The position numbers were made by a program, and so were the translations under genes. Source: an uncultured SAR86 cluster bacterium (lineage in GTDB: Bacteria; Pseudomonadota; Gammaproteobacteria; Magnimaribacterales; D2472). From it: a stretch of 64,000 nt of DNA. The notes under the pieces are model-generated. The model had not been told where the DNA came from. It saw nothing but the letters and a program-made list of their open reading frames with translations, and made no database searches. Location of the stretch: positions 1 to 64,000 of the forward strand of contig CACEZB010000007.1 in assembly GCA_902563835.1 (NCBI GenBank). Reading direction: 5' to 3'. Below, one piece after another: positions 34,939-43,139 of this stretch (within the stretch, counting starts at the first letter, position 1; each line of letters starts with the position of its first letter).

Positions 34939-35634
34939 ATGAGTTTAAAGATATTAATAATTGAAGATGAGCCCGATATTCGTAAGAATCTTGAGTATAA
35001 CTTAAGTCGCGAGGGTTACTCTGTGCTGACCGCTGCATCTATTGCAGAGGCTGAGCAGTTAATTTATTCAAATAATTTATCTTTAATACTTTTAGACTTA
35101 ATGTTGCCTGATGGTTCAGGGTTAGATTTATGTAAAAAAATGAAATCTGATCCTAATGTGCAAAATTTACCAATTATTATATTAACAGCCAAAGATGATG
35201 AGGTTGATAAAGTAGTAGGTTTTGAGCTTGGGGCAGATGACTATGTAACAAAGCCATTTAGCGTAAGAGAGCTTATTTTAAGAATAAAAGCTGTGTTAAA
35301 AAGAGGAGATAACAAGAAGGATATAGTTGAGATAGATAGACAATTTGGAGATTTAAAAATTGATATCGATTCTCATGAGGTATACGTAGATGGTGATTTA
35401 GTTAATTTAACCGCATTAGAATTTAAACTTCTTATTCAACTGGTCGATAGAAGGGGCAGAGTTCAATCTAGAGAACAATTATTGGCTGATGTTTGGGGTT
35501 ATAGTGCTGAAGTTACAACAAGAACTGTTGATACACATATAAAGAGATTAAGAGAAAAACTCGGGAGCATGGGAAAGTATGTTCAAACTATAAGAGGCGT
35601 AGGTTATAAGTTTTCACGATCTCCAGACCAATAA
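34939..35634 (+). CDS. phoB: Phosphate regulon response regulator PhoB
   Basis: A 231-residue OmpR/PhoB-class regulator. The receiver domain has acidic Asp10/Glu11-type pocket residues, phospho-acceptor Asp53 in LILLDLMLPDG, Thr83 and Lys105 in DDYVTKPFS. The winged-helix DNA-binding domain (about 130-228) includes LTALEFKLLIQLV and TTRTVDTHIKRLREKLG, characteristic of PhoB recognition helices. The kinase gene follows immediately (TAAATG). Assignment as PhoB rather than a paralogue is supported by 11-bp-spaced Pho-box sites just downstream and by phosphate genes nearby. An AATAAT hexamer precedes the ATG by 6 bp. Confidence 0.92.
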   Translation: MSLKILIIEDEPDIRKNLEYNLSREGYSVLTAASIAEAEQLIYSNNLSLILLDLMLPDGSGLDLCKKMKSDPNVQNLPIIILTAKDDEVDKVVGFELGADDYVTKPFSVRELILRIKAVLKRGDNKKDIVEIDRQFGDLKIDIDSHEVYVDGDLVNLTALEFKLLIQLVDRRGRVQSREQLLADVWGYSAEVTTRTVDTHIKRLREKLGSMGKYVQTIRGVGYKFSRSPDQ

Positions 35635-36717
35635 ATGATAAAAGAATTTATCAATATCCATAAAATTTTCACCCGATTAAAATCAAAAGTAAGTTTTACT
35701 TCAAAGCAAAGAGATCAATATGGTTATGTTTTAGATGATCTAGGAGACGGTATAGTCGTTATTGATGAAGATGGAAATATAACTTTTGAGAATGAACAAT
35801 TTTCTCAAATATTAAATCTTGAAAAGGTTTCAGGTAGAAATATTACCGAATTAGGTATCCATTCTTTAGACTATTTATTTAGAAGGGCAAAAAAAGAAAA
35901 AAGTGATGATATTGAGTTTGAAATTGAATTAAGTGATAAAACTACAAGATGGGTTCTTGGAACAATGAACCAATCTAAAAATACAAAAGAATATATTTTA
36001 GTACTTCATGATATAACTCAATTAAGAAGCTTTAGTTCCATGAGAAGAGATTTTATTTCAAACCTATCACATGAATTAAGAACCCCTGTTAGTGTTATAA
36101 GAGCAAATTCAGAAACATTAATCGATAGTGCGTTGGATGATAAAAAACAAGCAAAAGTATTTGCAAAGGCTATTCTTCATAATGCAGAGAGACTTACAGA
36201 TATGGTATCGTCACTACTAGATCTGTCTAGAATAGAATACGGGGAATTAAAGTTAAACTTCCAGGAAATAGACTTAAATAAATTTTTTGAAAATTTTATT
36301 GGCTCTATTTCTAATTTATCAAAGAAAAAAAATATAAATATATTATATAAACCAAATCATGAAGGTTTAATCAAAGGCGATCTTCAAGCAATAGAAAGAA
36401 TTATGAATAATTTGATTGATAATGCTATTAAATATTCGGATGAAGGATCCGATATTGAAATTTTTACAGAAAATGATGAAAAATATATAAAAGTTATGGT
36501 AGCTGATAGTGGCTCTGGTATATCAGAAGAGGATCAAGATCATATTTTTAGTAGATTTTATAGAACTGCATCGGCCAGAGCTACTGATAATCAAGGGAGT
36601 GGGCTAGGATTGGCTATTGTTAAACACCTTGTAAATAATTTAAACGGCGATGTTGGGATTGATTCTAAAGAGAAAACTGGTTCTATTTTCTGGTTTTCAC
36701 TCCCAAAAACCCAATAA
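35635..36717 (+). CDS. phoR: Phosphate regulon sensor kinase PhoR, without membrane segments
   Basis: A 360-residue histidine kinase. A PAS domain spans about residues 30-125 (GDGIVVIDEDGNITFENEQFSQIL). The DHp domain follows with the phospho-acceptor His147 in FISNLSHELRTP, then the catalytic domain with N box NLIDNAIKYS, G1 ADSGSGI and G2 GSGLGLAIVKH. The first 30 residues are polar and contain no hydrophobic helix, unlike the membrane-anchored PhoR of E. coli. phoB ends one base before the start, so no upstream membrane region can be recovered. It is presumably cytosolic or recruited by a partner such as PhoU. Confidence 0.9.
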   Translation: MIKEFINIHKIFTRLKSKVSFTSKQRDQYGYVLDDLGDGIVVIDEDGNITFENEQFSQILNLEKVSGRNITELGIHSLDYLFRRAKKEKSDDIEFEIELSDKTTRWVLGTMNQSKNTKEYILVLHDITQLRSFSSMRRDFISNLSHELRTPVSVIRANSETLIDSALDDKKQAKVFAKAILHNAERLTDMVSSLLDLSRIEYGELKLNFQEIDLNKFFENFIGSISNLSKKKNINILYKPNHEGLIKGDLQAIERIMNNLIDNAIKYSDEGSDIEIFTENDEKYIKVMVADSGSGISEEDQDHIFSRFYRTASARATDNQGSGLGLAIVKHLVNNLNGDVGIDSKEKTGSIFWFSLPKTQ

Positions 36718-36753
36718 ATAAGCACTTTACATATAATTAGTAATATATTAATA

Positions 36754-36798
36754 TGTCACACAAATGTCACATATATGTTACATATATGTAATACGGAG
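36754..36798 (+). promoter_or_regulatory. Array of four Pho-box half sites with 11-bp period
   Basis: TGTCA-type repeats start at 36754 (TGTCACACAAA), 36765 (TGTCACATATA), 36776 (TGTTACATATA) and 36787 (TGTAATACGGA), in exact 11-bp register. The first two match the E. coli Pho box (CTGTCAT-A/T4-CTGTCAT) at about 14 of 18 positions by eye. The array ends in GGAG, the ribosome site of the small peptide ORF. PhoB activation of that ORF, and possibly of the downstream gsp operon, is inferred. Confidence 0.75.
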
Positions 36799-36804
36799 CT
36801 AAAC

Positions 36805-36891
36805 ATGGTTAAAACAATTTGGAATAAAATTCACAGATTCATGAAATCCGGAAGGCTCAATAAAGTTATCAGAATTTCTGGAATCAGATAA
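36805..36891 (+). CDS. 28-residue highly basic peptide behind a Pho-box array
   Basis: ATG 36805 follows GGAG (36795-36798) at ideal distance and TAA is at 36889-36891. The peptide begins MVKTIWNKIHRFMK and ends in RISGIR. It has eight Lys/Arg, one His, no acidic residue and regularly spaced Ile/Trp/Phe/Met, compatible with a cationic amphipathic helix. There is no signal peptide. A terminator follows 17 bp later, so it can be a separate short transcript. No family is known to me. Roles such as binding an RNA, a phosphate-rich ligand, the membrane or a partner protein are all open. Confidence 0.6.
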   Translation: MVKTIWNKIHRFMKSGRLNKVIRISGIR

Positions 36892-36908
36892 AAGTGCTAC
36901 ATAATAGA

Positions 36909-36938
36909 AAATGAGCTAAAATTATTAGCTCATTTTTT
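36909..36938 (+). terminator. Perfect 11-bp hairpin terminator just before gspC
   Basis: AAATGAGCTAA (36909-36919) and TTAGCTCATTT (36925-36935) form an 11-bp stem with a 5-nt loop, followed by T's. The ATG of gspC at 36942 follows almost directly, so the hairpin lies where a leader should be. Partial read-through or attenuation is likely unless the CATAAT at 36900-36905 is a -10 starting inside the hairpin. Confidence 0.85.
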
Positions 36939-36941
36939 ATT

Positions 36942-37346
36942 ATGGACTATATAAAAACAAAGAAAATATTGATATCAGTTTTGGCGCTGATTACTTTCGC
37001 GCTTTTAATAACTTTTCTCATTTCTTTTTCAAATAAACCAGAAATAAAAGAAATTAATATTACTAATATGACTGATTTTGCATTCACCGCATCTAATACT
37101 TCTTTTAGTGAATCAGAAAATGACATTTCTAAAATTCCATCATTTGATTATGAATTAATCGGATATAGATCAGGTATAAATGACTCTTCGGTAATTTTAA
37201 AAAAAGGTAGTAAGGAATATGTAGTTTATAAAGGAGAAATGCTAGAAGGTGCATACGAGCTTATTAATGTTACACAAGATGAAGTGATTTTTAAAAATAA
37301 AGAAAAGTTATACAAGATTGAGAACCTAGTAGGTAAGCAATTATGA
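36942..37346 (+). CDS. gspC: Type II secretion protein GspC
   Basis: A 134-residue inner-membrane/periplasmic clamp protein of the type II secretion system. One transmembrane helix spans about residues 9-28 (ILISVLALITFALLITFLIS). The homology-region domain follows: DYELIGYRSGINDSSVILKKGSKEYVVYKGEMLEG...VIFKNKEKLYKIE, the GspC fold that contacts GspD. It is short compared with typical GspC (about 270), lacking a C-terminal PDZ or coiled-coil domain. The start lies 3 bp after a terminator T-tract with no Shine-Dalgarno. The 3' end overlaps gspD by 4 bp. Confidence 0.85.
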   Translation: MDYIKTKKILISVLALITFALLITFLISFSNKPEIKEINITNMTDFAFTASNTSFSESENDISKIPSFDYELIGYRSGINDSSVILKKGSKEYVVYKGEMLEGAYELINVTQDEVIFKNKEKLYKIENLVGKQL

Positions 37347-39187
37347 ATAAGATTTTAAAAAATCTATTCTTAATTGTTATTTTTACATTGTTTACCAATT
37401 TGGGTGCTCAAGAAACATTTATTCTAAATTATGAAGATGTTGATATTAAAAAGGTTACTCAAGACATAGCCCAATTTTCAAAAAAAACAATTATTTTAGA
37501 CCCTAGGGTTAAAGGTAAAGTCACAATTTATTCAAATGCAAATCTAGATAGAGATCAAGTATGGGATGTTTATTTAAGAACAATTCAAGTAAATGGATTT
37601 GGTGCTATATCTGAAGATGGTTTTTTAAGAGTTGTTCCTGAAAATGAAGCAACAAGAGATGACACATCAAACTATTCAAATGGTAGCTTTGAGACTGCGG
37701 TTATTCCATTAATAAATAGATCTACTGATGAAATCTTGCCAATGATTAAACCTATCTCTAGTAGACAATCTCATTTGTCAGCTATTACATCAATTAATTC
37801 AATTTTATTGGTTGATCGCGCAAGTAATGTTGCTAGGATTAGAAACTTATTAGAAGACTTGGACAAAAATAACACTGCAAAGATCACAATAATAAAATTA
37901 GATAATCTCTCATCTATAGAAGCCGTAAGAATTTTAGATAGACTAAAAACACAAAATAATCCAACGATCAATCAATTTATAGCTATTCCATTCGCACCAT
38001 CAAATTCAGTGATCTTATCTGCAAATGATTTAATTACTAATAATGTTATATCTACATTAAATTCATTAGACCAAGATATTACTTCTGATGATTCAATAAA
38101 TGTTATTTATCTTAAATATGCCCAAGCTGCCGACATATCATCTATCTTAAATTCTATTTCAGGAAGTTTTATTTCTGATGCTGAGGGACAAAAGACTGTA
38201 ATTACACATCATGATAAAACTAATTCTTTAATTATTTCATCGCCTGAAGAAAATTTGAATTCAATTAGAAATATTGTTTCAAAATTAGATATTAGAAGAG
38301 CGCAAGTTCTTGTAGAGGCTATTGTTGTAGATCTTTCTGAAAAAGCAGCAAAAAGTTTAGGGGTTGAGGCAATATATTCAGGCAATGATGAGGACAGTAT
38401 ACCAATTGGAATAACAAGATTCTCAGGATCGGGAGCTGATTTATTAGCAATAACTGGTGCTCAAGCTGACGATCAAGACGTAACTCTTACAAATACTGCA
38501 ATTTCATCATTATTAAATACACAGGGCCTAGTTGCTGGATTTGGAGATCTGACAAAAGGAGAAGATAATTTTGTAGGTATTCTTAATGCAATTGCAGAAG
38601 ATACGGACTCAAATATCTTATCTACACCTTCAATACTTGCTATGGATAATGAGCCTGCAAGACTTTTTATAGGTCAAGAAATTCCAATTACAACTGGAGA
38701 AAGTTTGGGAACAAATAATTCTAATCCTTTTAGAACCACATCAAGACAAGAAGTAGGCATTGAGTTAGAAATAACTCCACAAATCAATGAAGGCGCCTCG
38801 GTAATATTAAATATCAAACAAGGTGTCTCAGGAGTAGCTGGCGTAGCTCAAAGCGGCATAGACTTAATTACAAATAAGAGAGAAATTGAGACAACTGTTT
38901 TGGTTGATAATAATCAAATAATTGTTTTAGGTGGACTTATAGATGAAGACATCCAAGAGGTAGTTTCAAAGGTTCCGGTATTAGGATCAATTCCATTATT
39001 AGGAAAAATATTTCAATCCTCATCCTCTACAACTAATACAAAAAACCTTATGGTTTTTCTTAAACCAACAATTCTTATTAACTCTGATACAGCTAATGAG
39101 ATTTCATTAGAAAAATATAACTATATTAAGGCTCAACAAGAATCCAACAATAAGAAGATTATCGACCTAACTAAGTCTAAAGAATAA
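37343..39187 (+). CDS. gspD: Type II secretion secretin GspD
   Basis: A 614-residue outer-membrane channel. A signal peptide (residues 1-22, ending LGAQ) is followed by the N0 domain (LNYEDVDIKKVTQDIAQFSKKTIILDPRVKGKVTIYS), N1-N3 repeats (VIPLINRSTDEILPMI; IIKLDNLSSIEAVRIL; VIYLKYAQAADISSIL), and the secretin beta-barrel with RAQVLVEAIVVDLSE and the signature VPVLGSIPLLGKIFQS. It forms the dodecameric/pentadecameric export pore. ATG overlaps gspC. Its stop is 2 bp before gspE. No pilotin (GspS) gene is evident. Confidence 0.95.
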   Translation: MNKILKNLFLIVIFTLFTNLGAQETFILNYEDVDIKKVTQDIAQFSKKTIILDPRVKGKVTIYSNANLDRDQVWDVYLRTIQVNGFGAISEDGFLRVVPENEATRDDTSNYSNGSFETAVIPLINRSTDEILPMIKPISSRQSHLSAITSINSILLVDRASNVARIRNLLEDLDKNNTAKITIIKLDNLSSIEAVRILDRLKTQNNPTINQFIAIPFAPSNSVILSANDLITNNVISTLNSLDQDITSDDSINVIYLKYAQAADISSILNSISGSFISDAEGQKTVITHHDKTNSLIISSPEENLNSIRNIVSKLDIRRAQVLVEAIVVDLSEKAAKSLGVEAIYSGNDEDSIPIGITRFSGSGADLLAITGAQADDQDVTLTNTAISSLLNTQGLVAGFGDLTKGEDNFVGILNAIAEDTDSNILSTPSILAMDNEPARLFIGQEIPITTGESLGTNNSNPFRTTSRQEVGIELEITPQINEGASVILNIKQGVSGVAGVAQSGIDLITNKREIETTVLVDNNQIIVLGGLIDEDIQEVVSKVPVLGSIPLLGKIFQSSSSTTNTKNLMVFLKPTILINSDTANEISLEKYNYIKAQQESNNKKIIDLTKSKE

Positions 39188-39189
39188 CG

Positions 39190-40689
39190 ATGGACGAAGT
39201 TATTAATGAAAACATTAAATCAGATGTGTTGCCATATGATTTTGTTAAAGAAAATAATGTTATCGCTTCAAAAACAAAAAATGGATACCTTGTAACATCT
39301 CCAAGGAAACTTTCTAAAAATCTCTATCAAGAAGTTCAAAGATTTCTTAACTCAAGTTTTAAATTTGAACTTTGTGATCCTGGAAAGTTTAATGAAATTT
39401 TAACAAATTCGTTTGCTGCAACAAATCACCAAAATGATATATCTGAAGAACTTTCGGATGAATTTGATTTGCAAGATTTTGCAGGAAGCATTAATGCCAC
39501 TGAAGATTTACTTAGTGGAAATAATGACACTCCAATAATTAAACTAATTAACGGCATTATTAGTCAAGCTATAAAAAGCAGGGCATCAGACATACATTTT
39601 GAACCATATGAAGACCATATTGCCATTCGTTTTAGGATTGATGGCATTTTAAAAGAAATTCTTAGACAAGATAGCAAAATTGCTTCTGTCTTAATTTCAA
39701 GGATAAAAATCATATCTGGTTTAGATATATCTGAAAGAAGATTACCACAAGATGGAAGAGTATCACTTTCATTAGGTGACAAGAGTGTTGATGTTAGGGT
39801 ATCTTCTCTTCCATCATCTTATGGTGAAAGAATAGTTTTAAGAATTTTAGACAAACAAGCTGCTCAAATAAATATAGATGACCTTGGATTACCACCTAAA
39901 ATTTTAGCTAACTACAAATCTTCTTTAAAGAATCCTGAAGGAATAATACTCTTTACTGGACCAACAGGATCAGGAAAGACTACAACATTATATGCAGGAT
40001 TACGTTATTTAAGTGACTCTTCTCAGAATATTCTTACTGTTGAAGATCCGATTGAATATACATTAAATGGAATAGGCCAGACCCAGGTGAATAACAAGAC
40101 AGGCTATACCTTTGCTAAAGGATTAAGAGCAATTCTTAGACAAGATCCAGATATTGTAATGGTAGGTGAAATGAGGGATATTGAAACAGCCCAAATAGGA
40201 ATTCAATCAAGCTTAACAGGACATCTTGTATTATCAACAGTGCATACAAATAGCGCTGTGGCAGCAATAACAAGATTAAGAGATATGGGAATTGAATCAT
40301 TTTTATTAGCTTCAAGTCTAAGAACAATCATTTCGCAAAGATTGGTTAGACGACTATGCCCGCATTGTAAAACTAAAGATAAACCAAGCATTAAATCCAT
40401 AGATATATTTGGGTTAGACAAAAATAAATCAGTTTATTCTGCTAAAGGGTGTGATGAGTGCAATCATACTGGTTATCAGGGCAGGATTGCTATTGCTGAA
40501 TGTATTCAAATTGATAAAACGTTAAAAGACTTTATTCATAACAACGCATCTGAGAATGAAATTTCAGAATATGTTTTCAAAGATAATCAATCCATAGATC
40601 AAGCATCCGTAGATTTAATTACTAGCGGGGTAACCTCTTGTGAAGAAATTATAAGAATTAATAATATTCAAGAAGATGCCAGCATATAG
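39190..40689 (+). CDS. gspE: Type II secretion ATPase GspE
   Basis: The 499-residue cytosolic ATPase drives pseudopilus assembly. It has the GspE/PilB N-domain, Walker A GPTGSGKTTTLY (about residues 257-266), the Asp box (EDPIEYTLNGIGQTQVN), Walker B-like DPDIVMVGEMRD, the His box (GHLVLSTVHTN), and the tetracysteine zinc loop CPHC...CDEC (about 390-425). All motifs are intact. The end overlaps gspF by 14 bp. It partners GspL and GspF at the inner membrane. Confidence 0.96.
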   Translation: MDEVINENIKSDVLPYDFVKENNVIASKTKNGYLVTSPRKLSKNLYQEVQRFLNSSFKFELCDPGKFNEILTNSFAATNHQNDISEELSDEFDLQDFAGSINATEDLLSGNNDTPIIKLINGIISQAIKSRASDIHFEPYEDHIAIRFRIDGILKEILRQDSKIASVLISRIKIISGLDISERRLPQDGRVSLSLGDKSVDVRVSSLPSSYGERIVLRILDKQAAQINIDDLGLPPKILANYKSSLKNPEGIILFTGPTGSGKTTTLYAGLRYLSDSSQNILTVEDPIEYTLNGIGQTQVNNKTGYTFAKGLRAILRQDPDIVMVGEMRDIETAQIGIQSSLTGHLVLSTVHTNSAVAAITRLRDMGIESFLLASSLRTIISQRLVRRLCPHCKTKDKPSIKSIDIFGLDKNKSVYSAKGCDECNHTGYQGRIAIAECIQIDKTLKDFIHNNASENEISEYVFKDNQSIDQASVDLITSGVTSCEEIIRINNIQEDASI

Positions 40690-41866
40690 TTATACAGCAA
40701 TTACCGACACAGGTATCAAGAAGAAGGGTATTTTAAGTGCTAATTCTGAAAGAGAAGCAAGAAGGTTAGTAAAAGACTTACAGTTAACCCCCCTTAAAAT
40801 TTATGAATCCAAAGACTTGGGCAAAGCATTAAAAATAAAAAATAAAGATATTGTTATTATGACAAGACAGCTTGCTACCTTACTAGAAGCGAATACGCCT
40901 ATAGTTGATGCAATAGAAATAACTGCAAATCAATTAACAAATAAAAATCTTGTTTATATACTCTTTAATCTTAAAGAAGATATTATTCAAGGAAAAAGAC
41001 TTGGCAATTCAATGAAAAAATATCCAGGCGTCTTTTCAGATACATACACATCAATGGTTTCAGCAGGTGATGCATCTGGAAATTTAGACAAGGTATTTAC
41101 TAGATTGGCAGATTATCTTGAAGAAAGTTCATCCATAAGACAAAAAGTTGTTTCCGCTTTGACCTATCCTATAATTCTTATTGGTTTCTCTTTAGTTGTA
41201 ATTATATCTTTGTTAGCATTTGTGCTTCCAAAGGTTATCAGTCAATTCATAAAGGCAGGTGCTGAGCTACCTTTTATAACCAAATTATTATTAGGAATAT
41301 CAAACAATATTATTCCGATTTTACTTATTTCGCTTTGTTTGGGTGTTGGTATTTATTACTCATATAAGAACTATGTTAAAGATAAAAAGAACAAAATAAA
41401 TGTTCATAAAAAAATACTTAATATCCCTTTGATAGGAAACTTTATTCTAGATTCTGAATTAGAAAGGTTCTCGAGCACAATGGAATTACTTCTTGCATCA
41501 GGTACAAATTTAGATGTTGCTTTAGAAGAGTGCTCTAAGATTTTTAATAATAAATATCTATCAAGTGTAGTTTTAGATGCAAAAAAAGATGTTATTGAAG
41601 GTAAGGATTTTATTAACGCTTTAAAAAAAGATGCAATTTTTCCAGATATCTTTATTCAATTAATCTCTAGCGGATATAGATCTGGAAATTTAATTAAGAT
41701 GTTTAAAAAAGTTTCTATTTTTATGAAATCTGAGATTGAAAATAAGAGGGCTATATTTCTATCATTACTTGAACCTGTTGTAATTATTTTGATGGGCGGA
41801 TTTATAATGATGATTGTTCTAGCTATACTTATACCTATAATGCAGATGAATACATTAGCAATATGA
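40676..41866 (+). CDS. gspF: Type II secretion inner-membrane platform protein GspF
   Basis: A 396-residue polytopic protein with two copies of the GspF/PilC domain (TRQLATLLEANTPIVDAIEI near residue 65 and FSSTMELLLASGTNLDVALEE near 268) and three transmembrane helices (about 165-190, 215-235 and 365-390). SAGDASGNLDKVFTRLADYLEE is a typical block. It sits at the core of the platform, coupled to GspE, and starts inside the gspE 3' end. Its TGA overlaps the ATG of gspG. Confidence 0.95.
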   Translation: MPAYSYTAITDTGIKKKGILSANSEREARRLVKDLQLTPLKIYESKDLGKALKIKNKDIVIMTRQLATLLEANTPIVDAIEITANQLTNKNLVYILFNLKEDIIQGKRLGNSMKKYPGVFSDTYTSMVSAGDASGNLDKVFTRLADYLEESSSIRQKVVSALTYPIILIGFSLVVIISLLAFVLPKVISQFIKAGAELPFITKLLLGISNNIIPILLISLCLGVGIYYSYKNYVKDKKNKINVHKKILNIPLIGNFILDSELERFSSTMELLLASGTNLDVALEECSKIFNNKYLSSVVLDAKKDVIEGKDFINALKKDAIFPDIFIQLISSGYRSGNLIKMFKKVSIFMKSEIENKRAIFLSLLEPVVIILMGGFIMMIVLAILIPIMQMNTLAI

Positions 41867-42291
41867 AAAATTTAAAAAAAGGATTTACTTTAATTGAACT
41901 AATGGCTGTTCTTGTCATTTTAGGAATCTTAGCAACAATTGTGGTTGTGAGTGTGGACCCAGTTTTTCAGAGAGCGAATCTTGAAAAAATTAGAGCAGAT
42001 ATGACTAATACAAGTAAGGCTTTGGAATTGTATAAATTTAATGAATTAACATATCCATCAACGTCCCAAGGTTTGGATGCATTAGTAACCCCTCATTCAG
42101 AATTAAAAAATACTTTTTTATACCCTGAAGGCGGATATATATCCTCAATACCAAAAGACCCATGGGGCAGAGAGTATATATATGAACATCCTCCTAGAAG
42201 GTCAGCAAAATATGATTTATATACTCTAGGTGCAGACGGTATTCAGGGTGGATCAGGTGAGGATGCTGATTTTGGTAATTGGATGCAGTAA
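41863..42291 (+). CDS. gspG: Major pseudopilin GspG
   Basis: The 142-residue major pseudopilin. The short leader MKNLKKG is cut before Phe8 by prepilin peptidase (KKG|FTLIELMAVLVILGILA), with the conserved Glu at +5. The globular domain has SQGLDALV and the Ca-binding/loop region DPWGREYIYEHPPRRSAKYDLYTLGADGIQGGSGEDADFGNW, diagnostic of GspG. Overlaps gspF by 4 bp. It forms the pseudopilus filament. Confidence 0.95.
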   Translation: MKNLKKGFTLIELMAVLVILGILATIVVVSVDPVFQRANLEKIRADMTNTSKALELYKFNELTYPSTSQGLDALVTPHSELKNTFLYPEGGYISSIPKDPWGREYIYEHPPRRSAKYDLYTLGADGIQGGSGEDADFGNWMQ

Positions 42292-42298
42292 TAAGGAA

Positions 42299-42778
42299 TT
42301 GAATAAAGGCTTTACGCTAGTTGAGATACTTGTTGCTTTAATTATCATAGGAATCACAACAACCTTAGTCATCTTAAACTTTAGTTCATTAAGTTCAGTT
42401 ACTAAACAAGTTAATACCATTGAAGATAATATTAATTTCTTAACTGAAGAGAGTATAGTTACTGGCAATATAATTGGTTGGTACTTTAATGCAAATGAGC
42501 AATATGCTGCTTATTTGTTAGATGAAGATAAACAAAAAATAATTAAAGATTTGAATAAATCATCATGGGTAGATACTCAATCTTTAAAGAAGACCTTTAA
42601 ATTTTTAGACGGAACTAAAATTGAGCTCGGTGAAAAGGAATATAAAACACCTTTATTAGTATTTTACCCATCAGGCGAAAATTCAGGGGGAATAATAGAT
42701 ATATATTATGAAGAATACATTCAACGAATAGTTATAAATAATAATGGAAAAATTAATAATGAAGTCGTTAATTATTAA
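42299..42778 (+). CDS. gspH: Minor pseudopilin GspH
   Basis: The frame is open from 42230, but the sensible start is TTG 42299, 8 bp after the gspG stop. It gives the short leader MNKG before FTLVEILVALIIIGI, with Glu at +5. About 159 residues. The remainder is a typical GspH-like beta domain with no strong signature except the C-terminal GTKIELGEKEYKTPLLVFYPSGENSGG. It belongs to the pseudopilus tip complex with GspI, J and K. The AAGG preceding the TTG is rather close, so the start is probable rather than certain. Confidence 0.8.
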   Translation: MNKGFTLVEILVALIIIGITTTLVILNFSSLSSVTKQVNTIEDNINFLTEESIVTGNIIGWYFNANEQYAAYLLDEDKQKIIKDLNKSSWVDTQSLKKTFKFLDGTKIELGEKEYKTPLLVFYPSGENSGGIIDIYYEEYIQRIVINNNGKINNEVVNY

Positions 42779-43139
42779 ACCTATAGATAAAGGATTTAGT
42801 TTGATAGAGGTTGTGGTTGCATTATTTATTTTAAGTATTTCAGTTATCACCATATATAACTTAATAATATCAACTGCAGTATCATCTTATGACCTTGAAC
42901 AAAGATATCTTGCAAAAGAAGTTGCAAACAACAGAATTGCGTTAATTAATACTATTGAAAAACCGCTAAAACCCCTTCAAAGAAATGGCCAAATGGTCAT
43001 GGGTGGAATAGATTGGCATTGGAACGAATCTATTACAAATAGTGAACGTGACGAATTTTATGAATACGTGATCTTAGTTCGACACCAAGGTGAAGAAAAA
43101 TATATATACCAAACCAAAGGCTTCTTAATAAATGAATAA
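42744..43139 (+). CDS. gspI: Minor pseudopilin GspI
   Basis: A 131-residue product (126 if ATG 42759 is used) with leader ending IDKG before FSLIEVVVALFILSISVITIY, Glu at +5. The block LAKEVANNRIALI and the C-terminal WHWNESI are typical of GspI. It overlaps gspH by 35 bp (20 bp from the second ATG). It initiates the tip complex with GspJ and GspK. Confidence 0.88.
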   Translation: MEKLIMKSLIIKPIDKGFSLIEVVVALFILSISVITIYNLIISTAVSSYDLEQRYLAKEVANNRIALINTIEKPLKPLQRNGQMVMGGIDWHWNESITNSERDEFYEYVILVRHQGEEKYIYQTKGFLINE

